Source: Neovahlkampfia damariscottae
Taxonomy: Eukaryota; Heterolobosea; Selenaionea; Neovahlkampfiida; Neovahlkampfiidae
Assembly: GCA_016618085.1 (NCBI GenBank)
Contig: JABLTG010000047.1
Location: 1 to 64,000 of the forward strand
DNA: 64,000 bases
Reading direction: 5' to 3'
The notes under the pieces: generated by a model
Told to the model about the DNA's origin: nothing
The model's database searches: none
The model's input: the letters and a program-made list of their open reading frames with translations, nothing else
Shown here: positions 1-8,703 of the stretch, one piece after another
Numbering within the stretch: the first letter of the stretch is position 1
Layout: each line of letters begins with the position of its first letter
Position numbers and translations under genes: made by a program

Positions 1-84
1 TCTCTTTTTTATCACTTCTGTTGTTGATGTTGAAGTAACATTTTTTTCTTTCCAAAATGAATCCAATTTGAGCTGTTTGGACAT
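1..84 (-). CDS. N-terminus of a PIP-box (PCNA-binding) protein, partial
   Basis: Only the first 28 codons lie in the window; the gene continues past the left edge. The minus-strand ATG is at 84-82 and the frame stays open to base 1. The start reads MSKQLKLDSFWKEK. Residues 4-11 (QLKLDSFW) fit the PCNA-interacting peptide Q-x-x-[ILM]-x-x-[FY]-[FYW]. N-terminal PIP boxes are known in replication and repair proteins such as DNA ligase I and uracil-DNA glycosylase. A nuclear DNA-maintenance enzyme is therefore the best guess, but which one cannot be told from here. The MYND gene starts 144 bases away in the opposite direction, so the two probably share the promoter region between them. Confidence 0.6.
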   Translation of the reverse strand, partial: MSKQLKLDSFWKEKNVTSTSTTEVIKKR

Positions 85-227
85 TTTAAATACTTGAGAT
101 CTTTTTCAGTATTTTCTAGTTGAACAACTTCAAGTAAAAATTGTAAAAATAACTGGCAAAATTAAATCTAATTGGCCACTTTTATCACAATAACCATCAA
201 TTCATTGGCCGTTCAGGAATCGATTTC

Positions 228-702
228 ATGGTTGACAAAGACATTAATATCTCACAGTATATCAAACCATTGAAGGCCATGCGTCAACTTCCAGGTTTAG
301 TCAAAAAAGGCGAAGGACGGCATCCATGTCAAGCATATGCTTTTCATCATTCAGACACTGGATTCGTTTTTTTGCAAGATTCAAGAGACGTGCGCAAAAA
401 AAGTATCTAAAGTTGATATTCTTGTAAGAATAGAAGATTGGAATTATTCAGTGGAAGAATACATCACGAACGAAAGATATACTGAAAGTCCGGACGAATT
501 CAGAAAATTATTCATCTTGGATCGGATTGAATACTTCTTCCAATATTGTGAACATTGTGATGTAAAAGAGAGATATGAAAGGGAATTTAAAGTTTGTTCT
601 TTTTGCAGAAGAGCGTACTACTGCTCAACAGAATGTCAAACTTCAGATTGGAAAAAAACACACTCCAAACAATGCTCAAGAGTCTTCAAGAAATCAATTT
701 GA
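228..702 (+). CDS. MYND zinc-finger protein (147 aa)
   Basis: Two exons, 228..402 and 434..702, joined across a 31-base intron that starts GTATCT and ends AATAG. Without this intron the gene looks frameshifted. The C-terminal part of the protein is a MYND finger: C-x2-C, then C-x2-C with the signature YYC-x3-C, then H-x3-C, with all eight metal ligands present. MYND fingers are protein-binding zinc modules, often in transcriptional regulators and SMYD-type methyltransferases. No SET domain is visible here. The N-terminal half is not recognised. An ATTGG box lies about 22 bases before the ATG. An earlier start through a missed upstream exon cannot be excluded. The inverted-repeat element begins 62 bases after the stop. 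Confidence 0.65.
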
Positions 703-758
703 GTTCTGTTTGTTGTATTATTTTTGCTCTTTGTCAGTAAAATAGTCTAAAAATCCAC

Positions 759-764
759 AAGACT
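759..764. repeat. Left target-site duplication, AAGACT
   Basis: The six bases AAGACT occur directly before the left end of the inverted-repeat element and again directly after its right end at 2028-2033. A perfect 6-base duplication is expected from integrase- or transposase-mediated insertion and fixes the element boundaries at 765 and 2027. Confidence 0.75.
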
Positions 765-876
765 AAGTAAGTAGGTGGGAAAGCCCCTAATTTACACCGG
801 GAATCCCTCCAGCGACTTAAATTTAACGTTTCCACAAAAACCTTACTTTTTCCCCGCCCTCAAAATTACTTTTTCG
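765..876 (+). repeat. Left terminal inverted repeat
   Basis: This begins AAGTAAGTAGGTGGG and matches the reverse complement of 1904..2027. The right copy has an extra stretch of about 14 bases near its outer end, and one or two bases differ in the homopolymer runs. Any reading frame through it is incidental. Confidence 0.8.
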
Positions 877-1091
877 CTGAGATACACCAATTACATAATT
901 ATTTTTCATCACCCAGAGCTTTCAAATCGGGATAAAAAACTTAAAAAAAATCAGGAAATTTTAAAAGACAACCTGAGTGATCTTTTGTTTAGATATTCCA
1001 CACAACGATCTTTTTTCTTGTAGGATACTCTATGGTAGATTACTTTAAATAATTTAGAAAAATAAAAAAAAATAATACAAATTAATAATAT

Positions 1092-1337
1092 ATGGCAAAT
1101 ACATTCATTGTTGCAATTTCGATTAGAAAAATAGAATTCTTTGATGAAGAAATTCATGAAATATTCTTTTTAAAAAACCCAATAAAGCACAAAATTGATG
1201 AAAAACATTATGAGCATTCTGATATACACTTACTCTCTGATTTTGTCACACAAACTGAGCTCAATAAAATATATCAATATTGTGCGAAAATAAAGCCAGG
1301 TGTCGCTATAAGACACGTGCTTAATAATTGGGCATAA
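1092..1337 (+). CDS. ORF 1 in the inverted-repeat element, unknown (81 aa)
   Basis: This is an 81-residue acidic/aromatic ORF starting MANTFIVAISIRK. I do not recognise a family. The A/T-rich motif TTAATAATA stands immediately before its ATG, as it does before the other two cargo ORFs. The host CCAAT box is absent. The short intergenic gaps and intron-free layout look viral rather than like the host genes around it. It is treated as part of a fossil element. Confidence 0.4.
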   Translation: MANTFIVAISIRKIEFFDEEIHEIFFLKNPIKHKIDEKHYEHSDIHLLSDFVTQTELNKIYQYCAKIKPGVAIRHVLNNWA

Positions 1338-1390
1338 TTTTTAATCTCAATTCAGTAATAAACAATATAAATTAATATTTTAATAATACG

Positions 1391-1588
1391 ATGGCAAGAA
1401 TACGAAGAAAAAAATTTGGAAAAGGCGAAAGTCACAAGAAAAACACTAATTATGAAATTCATTTGGAAATAACCGATAATGGAGAATTAATTCAAATAGA
1501 AACTGAACCTAATCAACGAACACCGAAGTTTCATGGTCGAGTGGAAGATTTTATTAAAATTGAAGAAATCAATAAAAAAATAATATAA
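1391..1588 (+). CDS. ORF 2 in the inverted-repeat element, unknown (65 aa)
   Basis: A small ORF with a strongly basic N-terminus (MARIRRKKFGKG) followed by an acidic, isoleucine-rich tail. Function is unknown. TTTTAATAATA lies just before the start codon, matching its neighbours. It lies 53 bases after ORF 1 and 12 bases before ORF 3, a virus-like spacing. Confidence 0.35.
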   Translation: MARIRRKKFGKGESHKKNTNYEIHLEITDNGELIQIETEPNQRTPKFHGRVEDFIKIEEINKKII

Positions 1589-1600
1589 TTTAATAATATA

Positions 1601-1896
1601 ATGTACACAGAATTAATTAACAAAATAAAAGAAAACATTGAAAGAATACGAAATGCATTTGAAGAAGTTTGTCTCCTTGGTAATAAAGATGATATAATTG
1701 AATTTGTAAAATCATTTGATATTGATATTAATGATGATTATTGCTATCCTATGGAAAATGTTGCATGTAGAAATGACTTAGAATTGTTTAAGGTAATTTT
1801 TGAACTTGGAGGCGATGTTAGATAAAATAATAGTTCATGTTTAAGAATATTTGCAAGTAAAGGTAATTTGGAAGCAGTTTATGTTGTATTTGGATG
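1601..1896 (+). pseudogene. Ankyrin-like ORF remnant of giant-virus type (fossil)
   Basis: The reading is rich in ankyrin-like units of the kind ACRNDLELFKVIFELGGDV and ASKGNLEAV. This style (x-G-N/D-L-E-x-x-K/Y-x-L/V) is typical of the large ankyrin families of mimi- and marseilleviruses. Viral ankyrin proteins usually act as adaptors for host ubiquitin ligases. This copy is short for the family and appears broken about once, then runs into the right inverted repeat. It is annotated as a fossil of a captured viral gene. Confidence 0.5.
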
Positions 1897-1903
1897 ATCT
1901 GGG

Positions 1904-2027
1904 TGAAAAAGTAATTTTGAGGGGGGAAAAAGTAAGGTTTTTTGTGGAAACGTTAAATTTAAGTCGCTGGAGGGATTCCCGGTGTAATTTATGGGCTAGA
2001 GCTTGGGGCCTTACCACTTACTTACTT
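1904..2027 (-). repeat. Right terminal inverted repeat
   Basis: Reverse-complement partner of 765..876. It ends ...CCACTTACTTACTT on the plus strand and is followed at 2028-2033 by the target-site duplication AAGACT. Confidence 0.8.
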
Positions 2028-2059
2028 AAGACTTTGAACCAATCAGAAATTACTTTCTC

Positions 2060-2871
2060 ATGAACTCAACCGATGAAGTGTTATTAGATTTAAATAATTA
2101 CGTGGCCACCATAACTCTAAATAGACCTAAAAAAGGAAATAGTATCACTTCTACCATGGGAAACCAGTTGTTAAATATTTTACAAGAATTAAAACACAAT
2201 AATAAAGTCAGAATAATAATTTTAACAGGTGCTGGTAAATATTTTTGTACTGGAATGGATCTTTCAAATAAATCAAATGAAAAAAAATTGGATCCAAAAT
2301 TACTTTTTCAAACACTCACAAAATACCCAAAACCAATAATTACAAAAATAAATGGACCTGCTTTAGGAGGTGGATGGGGACTTGTATTTGCATCTGATAT
2401 TAGAATAGTAGATGAAGGTGCATTTTTTGCATTTTCTGAAGTGAAAAGAGGTTTGAGTTTTCTTGATTGAAATTCATAGGTTTGGTTCCTGCCTACATTT
2501 CATCATTTATTGTTCCACAAATTGGAACTTTTTTGTCAAAAGAATTAATGATGACAGGTAGAAAAATTGATGCAAATACAGCTAAACAAATGGGATTTGT
2601 AAATTCTGTAGTATCAAATGAAAATGAAATGGATGAAAAAATTGAATTTTATGTAAATGAATTTATGGAAGGTGGACCAAAAGCAATTTCAAAAATCAAA
2701 GAACTTGTCATGTTTGTAGGTTTAGATGAAAATAAAGAAGAAAAAAATTTAAAATTTGTTGAAGAAACATTTCAATGGATGTTCAAATCAGATGAATCAA
2801 GATACGGAATGACAAGTTTTATGAAAAAAAAGAAACCTGATTGGAATGAATTTTATAAAAGTAAACTTTAA
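2060..2871 (+). CDS. Peroxisomal enoyl-CoA hydratase/isomerase family protein (260 aa)
   Basis: Exons 2060..2450 and 2480..2871. The 29-base intron uses the donor GTTTGA and restores the family motif SEVKRGLVPAYIS, which would otherwise be broken. Crotonase-fold landmarks are clear: the NRPKKGNS-type N-terminal strand, the oxyanion-hole loop around GKYFCTGMDLS, and GPALGGGWGL. The protein ends in SKL, a canonical type-1 peroxisomal targeting signal, so it should act in peroxisomal fatty-acid oxidation as a hydratase or a delta3,delta2-enoyl-CoA isomerase. The Glu in SEVKRG sits where the family has a catalytic acid, but I cannot decide between hydratase and isomerase. A CCAATCA box lies at 2039-2045, 14 bases before the ATG. 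It survived insertion of the element just upstream. Confidence 0.85.
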
Positions 2872-2890
2872 TTTTTATTATATTTTTCAT

Positions 2891-3952
2891 TCAAAAATCA
2901 TCAAGTAAGAGATCTGATCTTGATGGAAAAGAATTTTGAACACCAAATTTTTGAAGACTTATTGAAGCCAAAAAAGAAGCTAAATGAATTGAATCTACAG
3001 TTGGAATTGAACAACCAAGAAAATAAGTTAATGATCCAATCCAACAATCACCAATTCCACTCACATCAACTGGATTTTCAACTCCATTTACTTCAATTAC
3101 TTGGAGTGATTCTTTTTCGTAAATTATTGAACCTTTTGAACCTAATGTTATTATTATCGTTTTTCCTCCTTTTTTTCTGATAATTTTTGCTGCCTCTTTT
3201 GCATCTTGTACCGTTTTAATTTCAATACCAGATATTATTGATGCTTCTTCTTGATTTGGACAAATGACGTCACATAAATTTAATAATTCTTTTGATATAT
3301 TTTTATTTGGATTGGTTGGATTTAATATTGTCAGCATTCCAATGAACTTGGCTTTTTTAAGTGCATATAAAATAACATCTTCATTCAATTCCATTGAACA
3401 CAATAAAACTCGACAAGTTTGAATATCTGACCAACTTTTATCAATTTCTTTTGATGAAAAATGTTGATGACACCCTAAATATTTAAAAAGAATAATTGAA
3501 ACCTGTTGTAGTAACTGTTCTTTTTTCATAATTTTTATCGATAAAAATTTGTGAAATTGTTGTATTAGTGTTTGGTATAACGTGAATATTTTGATCTATA
3601 CCTTTATATTTTTTCATATTTTCTTTTAAAACTTTTCCATTTTCGTCATCACCCACACAAGAGATAAAACAAACTTTTGATTCTTGCACTAAATTTGAGA
3701 CCATATATGCTTGATTTGATGCTTTACCACCTGAAACTTTTTCAAATTTTTCAGCTAAAATTGTTTCTCCTTCTTTTGGAAAATGATCAACATAACCTTT
3801 TTTTCAAAAAATTAATTTAGTTTACTGTAAAAATCCATGCTTGAAGCTCCTATAACAGCAATTGGTCTTTCTTTTCCTTTTGGTTTTCCACTTGGTGATG
3901 GACATGTGATATCAGAAGTAACTTTTGATGGAGACAAGTGCAAATTCTCCAT
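2891..3952 (-). CDS. Ribokinase / PfkB-family sugar kinase (334 aa)
   Basis: Exons (minus) 3952..3826, 3796..3503 and 3474..2891, with introns of 29 and 28 bases. The protein shows PIAVIGASSMDFYS (PfkB N-terminus), then SGGKASNQAY (the substrate loop GG-K-x-x-N), NPTNPNK, and near the C-terminus VDVSGIGDCWIGSL, which matches the ribokinase signature D-x-x-G-x-G-D with the catalytic Asp. The expected reaction is ATP-dependent phosphorylation of ribose to ribose-5-phosphate in the cytosol. Length fits the family. The start at 3952 is chosen because CCAATCA lies a few bases upstream and a longer reading would run through the shared promoter into DPM2. Confidence 0.85.
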
Positions 3953-3987
3953 GTGAATTTGATTGGAATAAAAAATGAGCCAATAAA
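3953..3987. promoter_or_regulatory. 35-base bidirectional promoter, ribokinase / DPM2
   Basis: Only 35 bases separate the two divergent ATG codons. They contain an ATTGG at about 3962 and a CCAAT at about 3980, one in each orientation. This is the tightest divergent pair in the window and probably the minimum promoter size in this genome. Confidence 0.6.
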
Positions 3988-4261
3988 ATGGCATTTTTAT
4001 CTGATTCAAACTTTGGAGTAGTTGGTTTGTCTTTGACTTTTATTTTATTTTTCTATTACACTGTCTGGATTATGGTTATAATTGTAAGTTCTCTATTTTT
4101 TTTAACAAACAAAGCCATTTTTAGATAAAGATCATTTTCTTTGTTCATTCTTTCCATCAAAGGAATTCGCCTTCATGTTTTTATCTTTCACTGTTTCGAT
4201 AGTGGCAGCACTTTCATTTTTCACTTCAGGTGTATTGTTAATTTATTCAAAAAAAAATTAA
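3988..4261 (+). CDS. DPM2: Dolichol-phosphate mannosyltransferase subunit 2 (80 aa)
   Basis: Exons 3988..4083 and 4115..4261; both are short and easily missed. The 80-residue product has two transmembrane helices. The first ends in FFYYTVWIMVIIPFLD, matching human DPM2 around TYYTAWVILLPFID. The second, LSFTVSIVAALSFFTSGVLL, is followed by a short basic tail. DPM2 stabilises the catalytic DPM1 and regulatory DPM3 subunits in the ER membrane, so that dolichol-phosphate-mannose can be made for N-glycans, GPI anchors and C/O-mannosylation. Human DPM2 is 84 residues, so the length is right. The 31-base intron runs GTAAGT...AAAG. It shares a promoter with the ribokinase gene. Confidence 0.85.
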
Positions 4262-4312
4262 ACAATCTATTTCCGAATGAAAAGGAATTGAAGGTAGAAT
4301 AATGATTAAAGT

Positions 4313-5086
4313 TTATTTTTTTTTGTTTTTTCCTTTTCCACCTTTGTTTTGATTTCCTTTGTTTTGGTTACCTTTGTTTTGATTTCCTTTATTTTGATTT
4401 CCTTTATTTTGGTTTACTTTATTTTGATTTCCTTTGTTTTGGTTTCCTTTATTTTGTTGTGGTTTTTTTGGTGATTCTGTTTTTTGTTTTTTTTGTGGAA
4501 CTTGTTTTTCTTCTTGTTTTCTTTTTTTGTTTTCAACAGGTTTTGGAACCACTTCTTCTTCTGATTCTGAGTCGTCTTCAGAATCTTCTGAATCATCTTC
4601 TGAATCATCTTCTGAATCTAATTCTTCAAATTTAACAGCTGATGCATCTGAAACAAGTTTTGGTTCTTCTTCATCTGAATCTTCTTCTGAATCATCTTCT
4701 GATCCAAGTTCGACACCTTCAGCAAGAGCAAGTTGTTTTGCGTATTCTTCTTCATCAAAATCATCTTCATCCATATCATCATCAAAGAGTTGATAGAATC
4801 CAGTCATGTGAACACCAGTTTTTCCTTTTACAATGAATTTGAATTCTGAACCACCTGGAAATTCAAGTGAAAGAGCACAATGTTCTACTCTTCCTCCAAT
4901 AAAGTTACAAAGAACAAGTGTTTTGTCTTCATATTGACATGAAAGTTGAACTCTTTCTCCGTCTTGTGGAGCTGTAGCCAAAGCAGCTTGAGCAACTTTC
5001 AAAATAACACCTTCTGGTGGTGTATGAACATATGGTTTGTTTGGTTCGAGTTCAAAACCGAAAAATGACATTGGTACGTCTTCCAT
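4313..5086 (-). CDS. Nucleoplasmin-like (FKBP39/HD2-type) acidic histone chaperone (257 aa)
   Basis: Single exon. The N-terminal ~95 residues match the nucleoplasmin-like fold found in plant HD2 and at the N-terminus of insect FKBP39 and yeast Fpr3/4: MSFFGFELEPNKPYVHTPP at the start and VKGKTGVHMTGFY at the end. Long Asp/Glu/Ser tracts follow, then a Lys-rich patch and a repetitive N-K-G-N-Q tail. There is no FKBP peptidyl-prolyl isomerase domain, so this is the stand-alone chaperone form, expected to bind histones in the nucleolus or nucleus. The ATG at 5086 is chosen because family homology begins there. The frame is open 45 codons further upstream, but that sequence is not family-like. 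An ATTGGTT box lies about 43 bases before the chosen start. Confidence 0.8.
   Translation of the reverse strand: MEDVPMSFFGFELEPNKPYVHTPPEGVILKVAQAALATAPQDGERVQLSCQYEDKTLVLCNFIGGRVEHCALSLEFPGGSEFKFIVKGKTGVHMTGFYQLFDDDMDEDDFDEEEYAKQLALAEGVELGSEDDSEEDSDEEEPKLVSDASAVKFEELDSEDDSEDDSEDSEDDSESEEEVVPKPVENKKRKQEEKQVPQKKQKTESPKKPQQNKGNQNKGNQNKVNQNKGNQNKGNQNKGNQNKGNQNKGGKGKNKKK
4331..4456. repeat. 15-base minisatellite encoding N-K-G-N-Q repeats
   Basis: About eight near-identical 15-base units (plus strand roughly CCTTTGTTTTGATTT) encode the tail of the nucleoplasmin-like protein. Units differ by single bases, as expected of slippage-prone repeats, and the array length is likely to vary between strains. 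Confidence 0.75.
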
Positions 5087-5355
5087 TGTTGTGTTTGCAA
5101 AAATTTGTGGATTCGAATTCAAAACGAACCAATCATATTTATTCAGACAATGAAAAATTATACAACCCGCCCAGATGATCATTGGTTCATTATTGCTCCA
5201 ATCACACTTTTTCTTCAACAAACATCATGTCAAACAAATTGATAAGAAAAATTGGAAAAAAACAAGAAAAAAAATTGTAAATAAAAACCAACATTAAACA
5301 TTTAAGGTACTATTTTCAAATTGTATTTGATAGAATCAAAAACTTGACAGAGTAC

Positions 5356-8300
5356 ATGTCCAGTGTCGACGATAAGATTTCGTTTTCATGGGAAAGAACA
5401 GACAAAACAAAAAATGGAAATACAAATGATATTTCACTTCCACCTCAATCAACTTCCTCCACCTTAGAAATTAATATAAATACAACACATATCAGTAACG
5501 TTGAAATTGGTTCAAGTGCAAAAAAACTTGTGAATATCTTTTTGAGAGATGTAAAAAAAAAAAAAAGATCTAAAATTTCTTTTTAGCACTCTGGAAATAG
5601 TATCAAAAAATCGTGGGACACAAAAGTAAATTTAGCTCAATATGTTGATGAAGATTTTTCTGAAACAGAAGAAGTGTGGTCATTAGAAGGATGGAGTGTA
5701 AAACATCCAGAAGCTGAACTTATGGTGACAATTCGTTCTTGGCCAGAAGGAAGTTATAATAAATCACTTGAGAATCAATTTATGGCATCACAAAAATTAA
5801 GAAATAGTATGGGATCATTTGATATTCCTGAAACAGAACGTGAAGAATTAGAACGTGTTAACACCACACCAATAAAATATTTAAAAGTTGAAAAAGAAAC
5901 TTTAGAAGAAGAATCAAAGTCATATCAAAAAGATGATTGGATTTATTACACAAATGATACTTTTGATAATTCAAATTTTGATGTTGATGAAATTGAAGAA
6001 AATGATGAAAGAAAATCAGAAGAAGAAAAAAAAAAAGAAGAATTTGATTTTGCTGCTTTAGGATTAGATGGTTCTCTTGATACAAATTCAAATGCTTTAA
6101 AAAATTTAGGTACTTCTTTAACTTCAGCAGTTAAAGATAACAAAAAGAAAGGTATACTCAGTCCAAAACTTCAACCATCAGAAAAAGTAATTAGTTCACC
6201 AATATCAATACCAAAACCTACTTCAAAAAATTCATCACCTTCACCAAGTTTAAAAGAAGATACAATTACTGCTTCACCTGAAAAAAATAAATATATTAAT
6301 GATAATTCACCAATGATTAAACCAAAGACAAAAGAATTTGATGAAACTGATATTGAATTATATCATAAAACAAAAAGAAGTACAATATTAAAACAATCAG
6401 ATTTTTCACCTGAAGATCAATTAAGAATTGAATTAGAAAAATCAAAAAATAGAATTAGAGAACTTGAAGAAGAATCATCTTTATTGAACAAAACATTAGA
6501 TAGTATTTTGATTCATTAATTTCTTTAACTTTTTTTTTTAATAAGAATATGTATCTGCTTCAGGTAAAACATCACAAGATGATTTAATGCAATTAAAACA
6601 TGCATTTGATATTTCAAAAGAACAATTTAGAAAGATTTATAATGATAAAGATTTAGAAATATTTGCATTAAAAACTGAATTAAAAGGTAGAGATGAACAA
6701 GTTGAAAATCTTTCAAAAGATTTGAATAAATTAAAATTAGACTTTGATTCACAAAAATTAGAACTTTCAAATTCATCATCTGAGATTATATTATTAACTG
6801 CAGAACTTGAAAGACATCGAAATTTTCTTGGTGATTTACAAGATAGTAATGCACTTGATGTTGTTGTTGTTCAAAAATTAAAAAAATTATTAAGTTTAGA
6901 ACAATCTAATCGTGTATTTGAATTAGAAGTTTCAAAATTAACAATAGAAAAAGATGAAATTTTATTACAAAAAAATGAAATTGAAAATCAATATTCACAA
7001 TTAAAAGAAGAATTTCGAGTTAAAACAAGTCAAATTGATGAATTAATTATGAAAGATAAACAAAATTCATATGAATTAGAAGTATTAGAAGAACAAGTTC
7101 AAAAAGGAAAAGAAGAAATTATTGGAATTCAAAGTTCAAATAGAAAATATATGAGTCAAGTTGAAAAATATGAAGGTGAAATTGAAAAATTAAAAAGTAC
7201 AATTCAACATTCAAAACAAGATAATGTACATCTTCAAAATAAAATTAGAACTCTTGATAGTCAATTAGCTACAATTAGAGATGGAAAAGATTATGATATT
7301 ACACCTGAAGTTAGTATGTATAAAGATGAAATTCAAAAACATCTAATGGATAAAAAAAGAATTGAAGGTGATTTAGATCAAACTATTGAAAAATCAAAAG
7401 AAAGAGTTAGATATTTTCAATCTTTAAATGATACTTTAACAACTGAACTTGAATCTATTAAATTCATTTTAAGAAATCAAGAAGAAAAACAACAAAAAGA
7501 AATGAGAGAACATTCAAATGAATTACAATTTTTGAGACAACAAATGGATAAAAAAGTTGATAAACAATTAGTTGAATTAAATGAAAAGAAAATGGAATCA
7601 GAAAATAAATTTCAAAAATTGAAAAAAGAAATTGAAGAACAACATAAAATTATTCAAAAAAAATCAAAAGATGAAGTTGATTTGACAAATTCTTTATCAA
7701 ATTTAAAAGAAGAATTAACAAAAGCAACTCATCAAAATGTTGAACTTCAATTGAAAATACTTCAATTAGAAGAAACTGTTGAAAAGACTGTTCCTTCTTT
7801 AAGTTTTAGTAGACAAAAACATCAACAATCAATGATTTCACCAAAATCTAATTCAAATCATGATTTACAATTTAATGAAAAAAATTTACTCTTTATTGAT
7901 CCTGGTCAAACCATTACTAAAGAAGATTTAACTGTATTCCCTTTATTGGCAGTTAAAAAAGGAATTTTATTATTAGTTTCATATTTTGAAGGTTCAGTTT
8001 CAGATCAAAATGTTTCACTTCAAGAATTGGGTGATTGTAATTTACATCCTGAATTAGTTAACTTGATTATTAAAACAACATGTGACACTTTATCAGCAAC
8101 ATTTTCTCATCATTATACTGGTGATTCTTGGTTCAATTTTGGATCAAAAGTTCATTTTTGGAAAATGTTAGAAGAATTATCTACTTCACATGATAGAGAA
8201 GGTCAACATGGAAAAGAGTTAAGAGATGCAATAAATTCTGCAAATAGTTATATTGATGGGTAAAAATGATTTTTTTGATTTTCTAAAACATGAAATAGAT

Positions 8301-8599
8301 TTTTAAGAAAGAATTATTTACCTGATGGAATGGAAATTCAAGATGCAAAATTCGATTCATTTGTTTTTCATTGTTTAAAGTAATTATTTATTTGAACTCA
8401 ATTCAATATTAGTTTGACAACTCTTCATTCAAATGTAAAATATATTCTTAAACATACTGATGTTTTTGAAAATCATTACAAAAAAACATCTGTTATGAGA
8501 AATAAAGAAGAACAACAAAAATTGATTAAATTTACATCATTATTGTCAAAATTACCATTTAGAATTGATCCACTTTGTCATGTTAAAGATTTTAAATAA
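5356..8599 (+). CDS. NT-C2 domain plus long coiled-coil protein (1,027 aa)
   Basis: Exons 5356..5550, 5587..6502, 6546..8259, 8308..8379 and 8413..8599, with introns of 33-48 bases. Residues ~1-130 resemble the NT-C2 domain (EEIG1/EHBP1 type): WDTKVNLAQYVDED, then ELMVTIRSWPEG. A low-complexity Ser/Pro/Lys region comes next, then about 450 residues of continuous coiled coil (~330-700), and a C-terminal globular helical region (from about FPLLAVKKGILLLVSYFE) that might be dilute-like. NT-C2 proteins tether membranes or small GTPases to the cytoskeleton; here that is only inference. The C-terminal family is not firmly recognised. ATG 5356 is the first in the open frame. Confidence 0.6.
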
Positions 8600-8703
8600 A
8601 GAATTTATGAATCTTTATCTTGGATTATTTGTTTTTGTTCTATGGATATTTTGAAGATGCAAGTTCAGGATTGGTCAAACACTAAAATCAAATATTTATT
8701 ATT

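Larger units (their letters stand above)
765..2027. mobile_element. Inverted-repeat element carrying virus-like ORFs (fossil)
   Basis: The element is 1,263 bases long, with terminal inverted repeats of about 110-125 bases (765..876 and 1904..2027) and a 6-base target-site duplication. The repeats are strikingly richer in G and C than the host DNA. They share a core of about 85 bases with only a few differences, so the insertion is probably not very old. The interior holds three short plus-strand ORFs, none with homology to any transposase I can recognise. The third resembles ankyrin proteins of giant viruses. Six-base duplications are known for Polinton/Maverick elements (also IS3EU and Dada), so a non-autonomous Polinton-like or virus-derived element is one reading. 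No polymerase, integrase or capsid is present. It looks non-autonomous, with about one break in its cargo. It sits between the MYND 3' end and the hydratase promoter and disrupts neither. Confidence 0.75.

Noticed and set aside
228-702. Apparent frameshift in the MYND gene near an A-run
   Set aside because: A 31-base GT...AG intron (403..433) restores one frame, so no mutation is needed.
775-1023. 82-residue ORF in the left inverted repeat
   Set aside because: It lies in the terminal repeat, has no counterpart in the other copy's coding sense, and no promoter box.
765-2027. Complete virus or full Polinton insertion
   Set aside because: Only about 1.3 kb with no polymerase, integrase, ATPase or capsid gene; at most a small non-autonomous relic.
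2060-2871. Two overlapping half-genes for enoyl-CoA hydratase
   Set aside because: A 29-base intron with GTTTGA donor joins them at a conserved family motif.
4434-4793. Plus-strand Ser/Phe/Cys-rich ORF opposite the nucleoplasmin-like gene
   Set aside because: Shadow of the acidic and N-K-G-N-Q repeats on the coding strand.
5150-5242. 30-residue plus-strand ORF behind a CCAATCA box
   Set aside because: Too short, no recognisable motif and no splice site leading to more coding sequence. The box is explained by the minus-strand nucleoplasmin-like gene.
8600-8703. Extra last exon of the NT-C2 protein
   Set aside because: The frame stays open after a hypothetical 20-base intron but would run about 100 bases into the antisense RRP8 coding region, and the intron would be shorter than any supported one.
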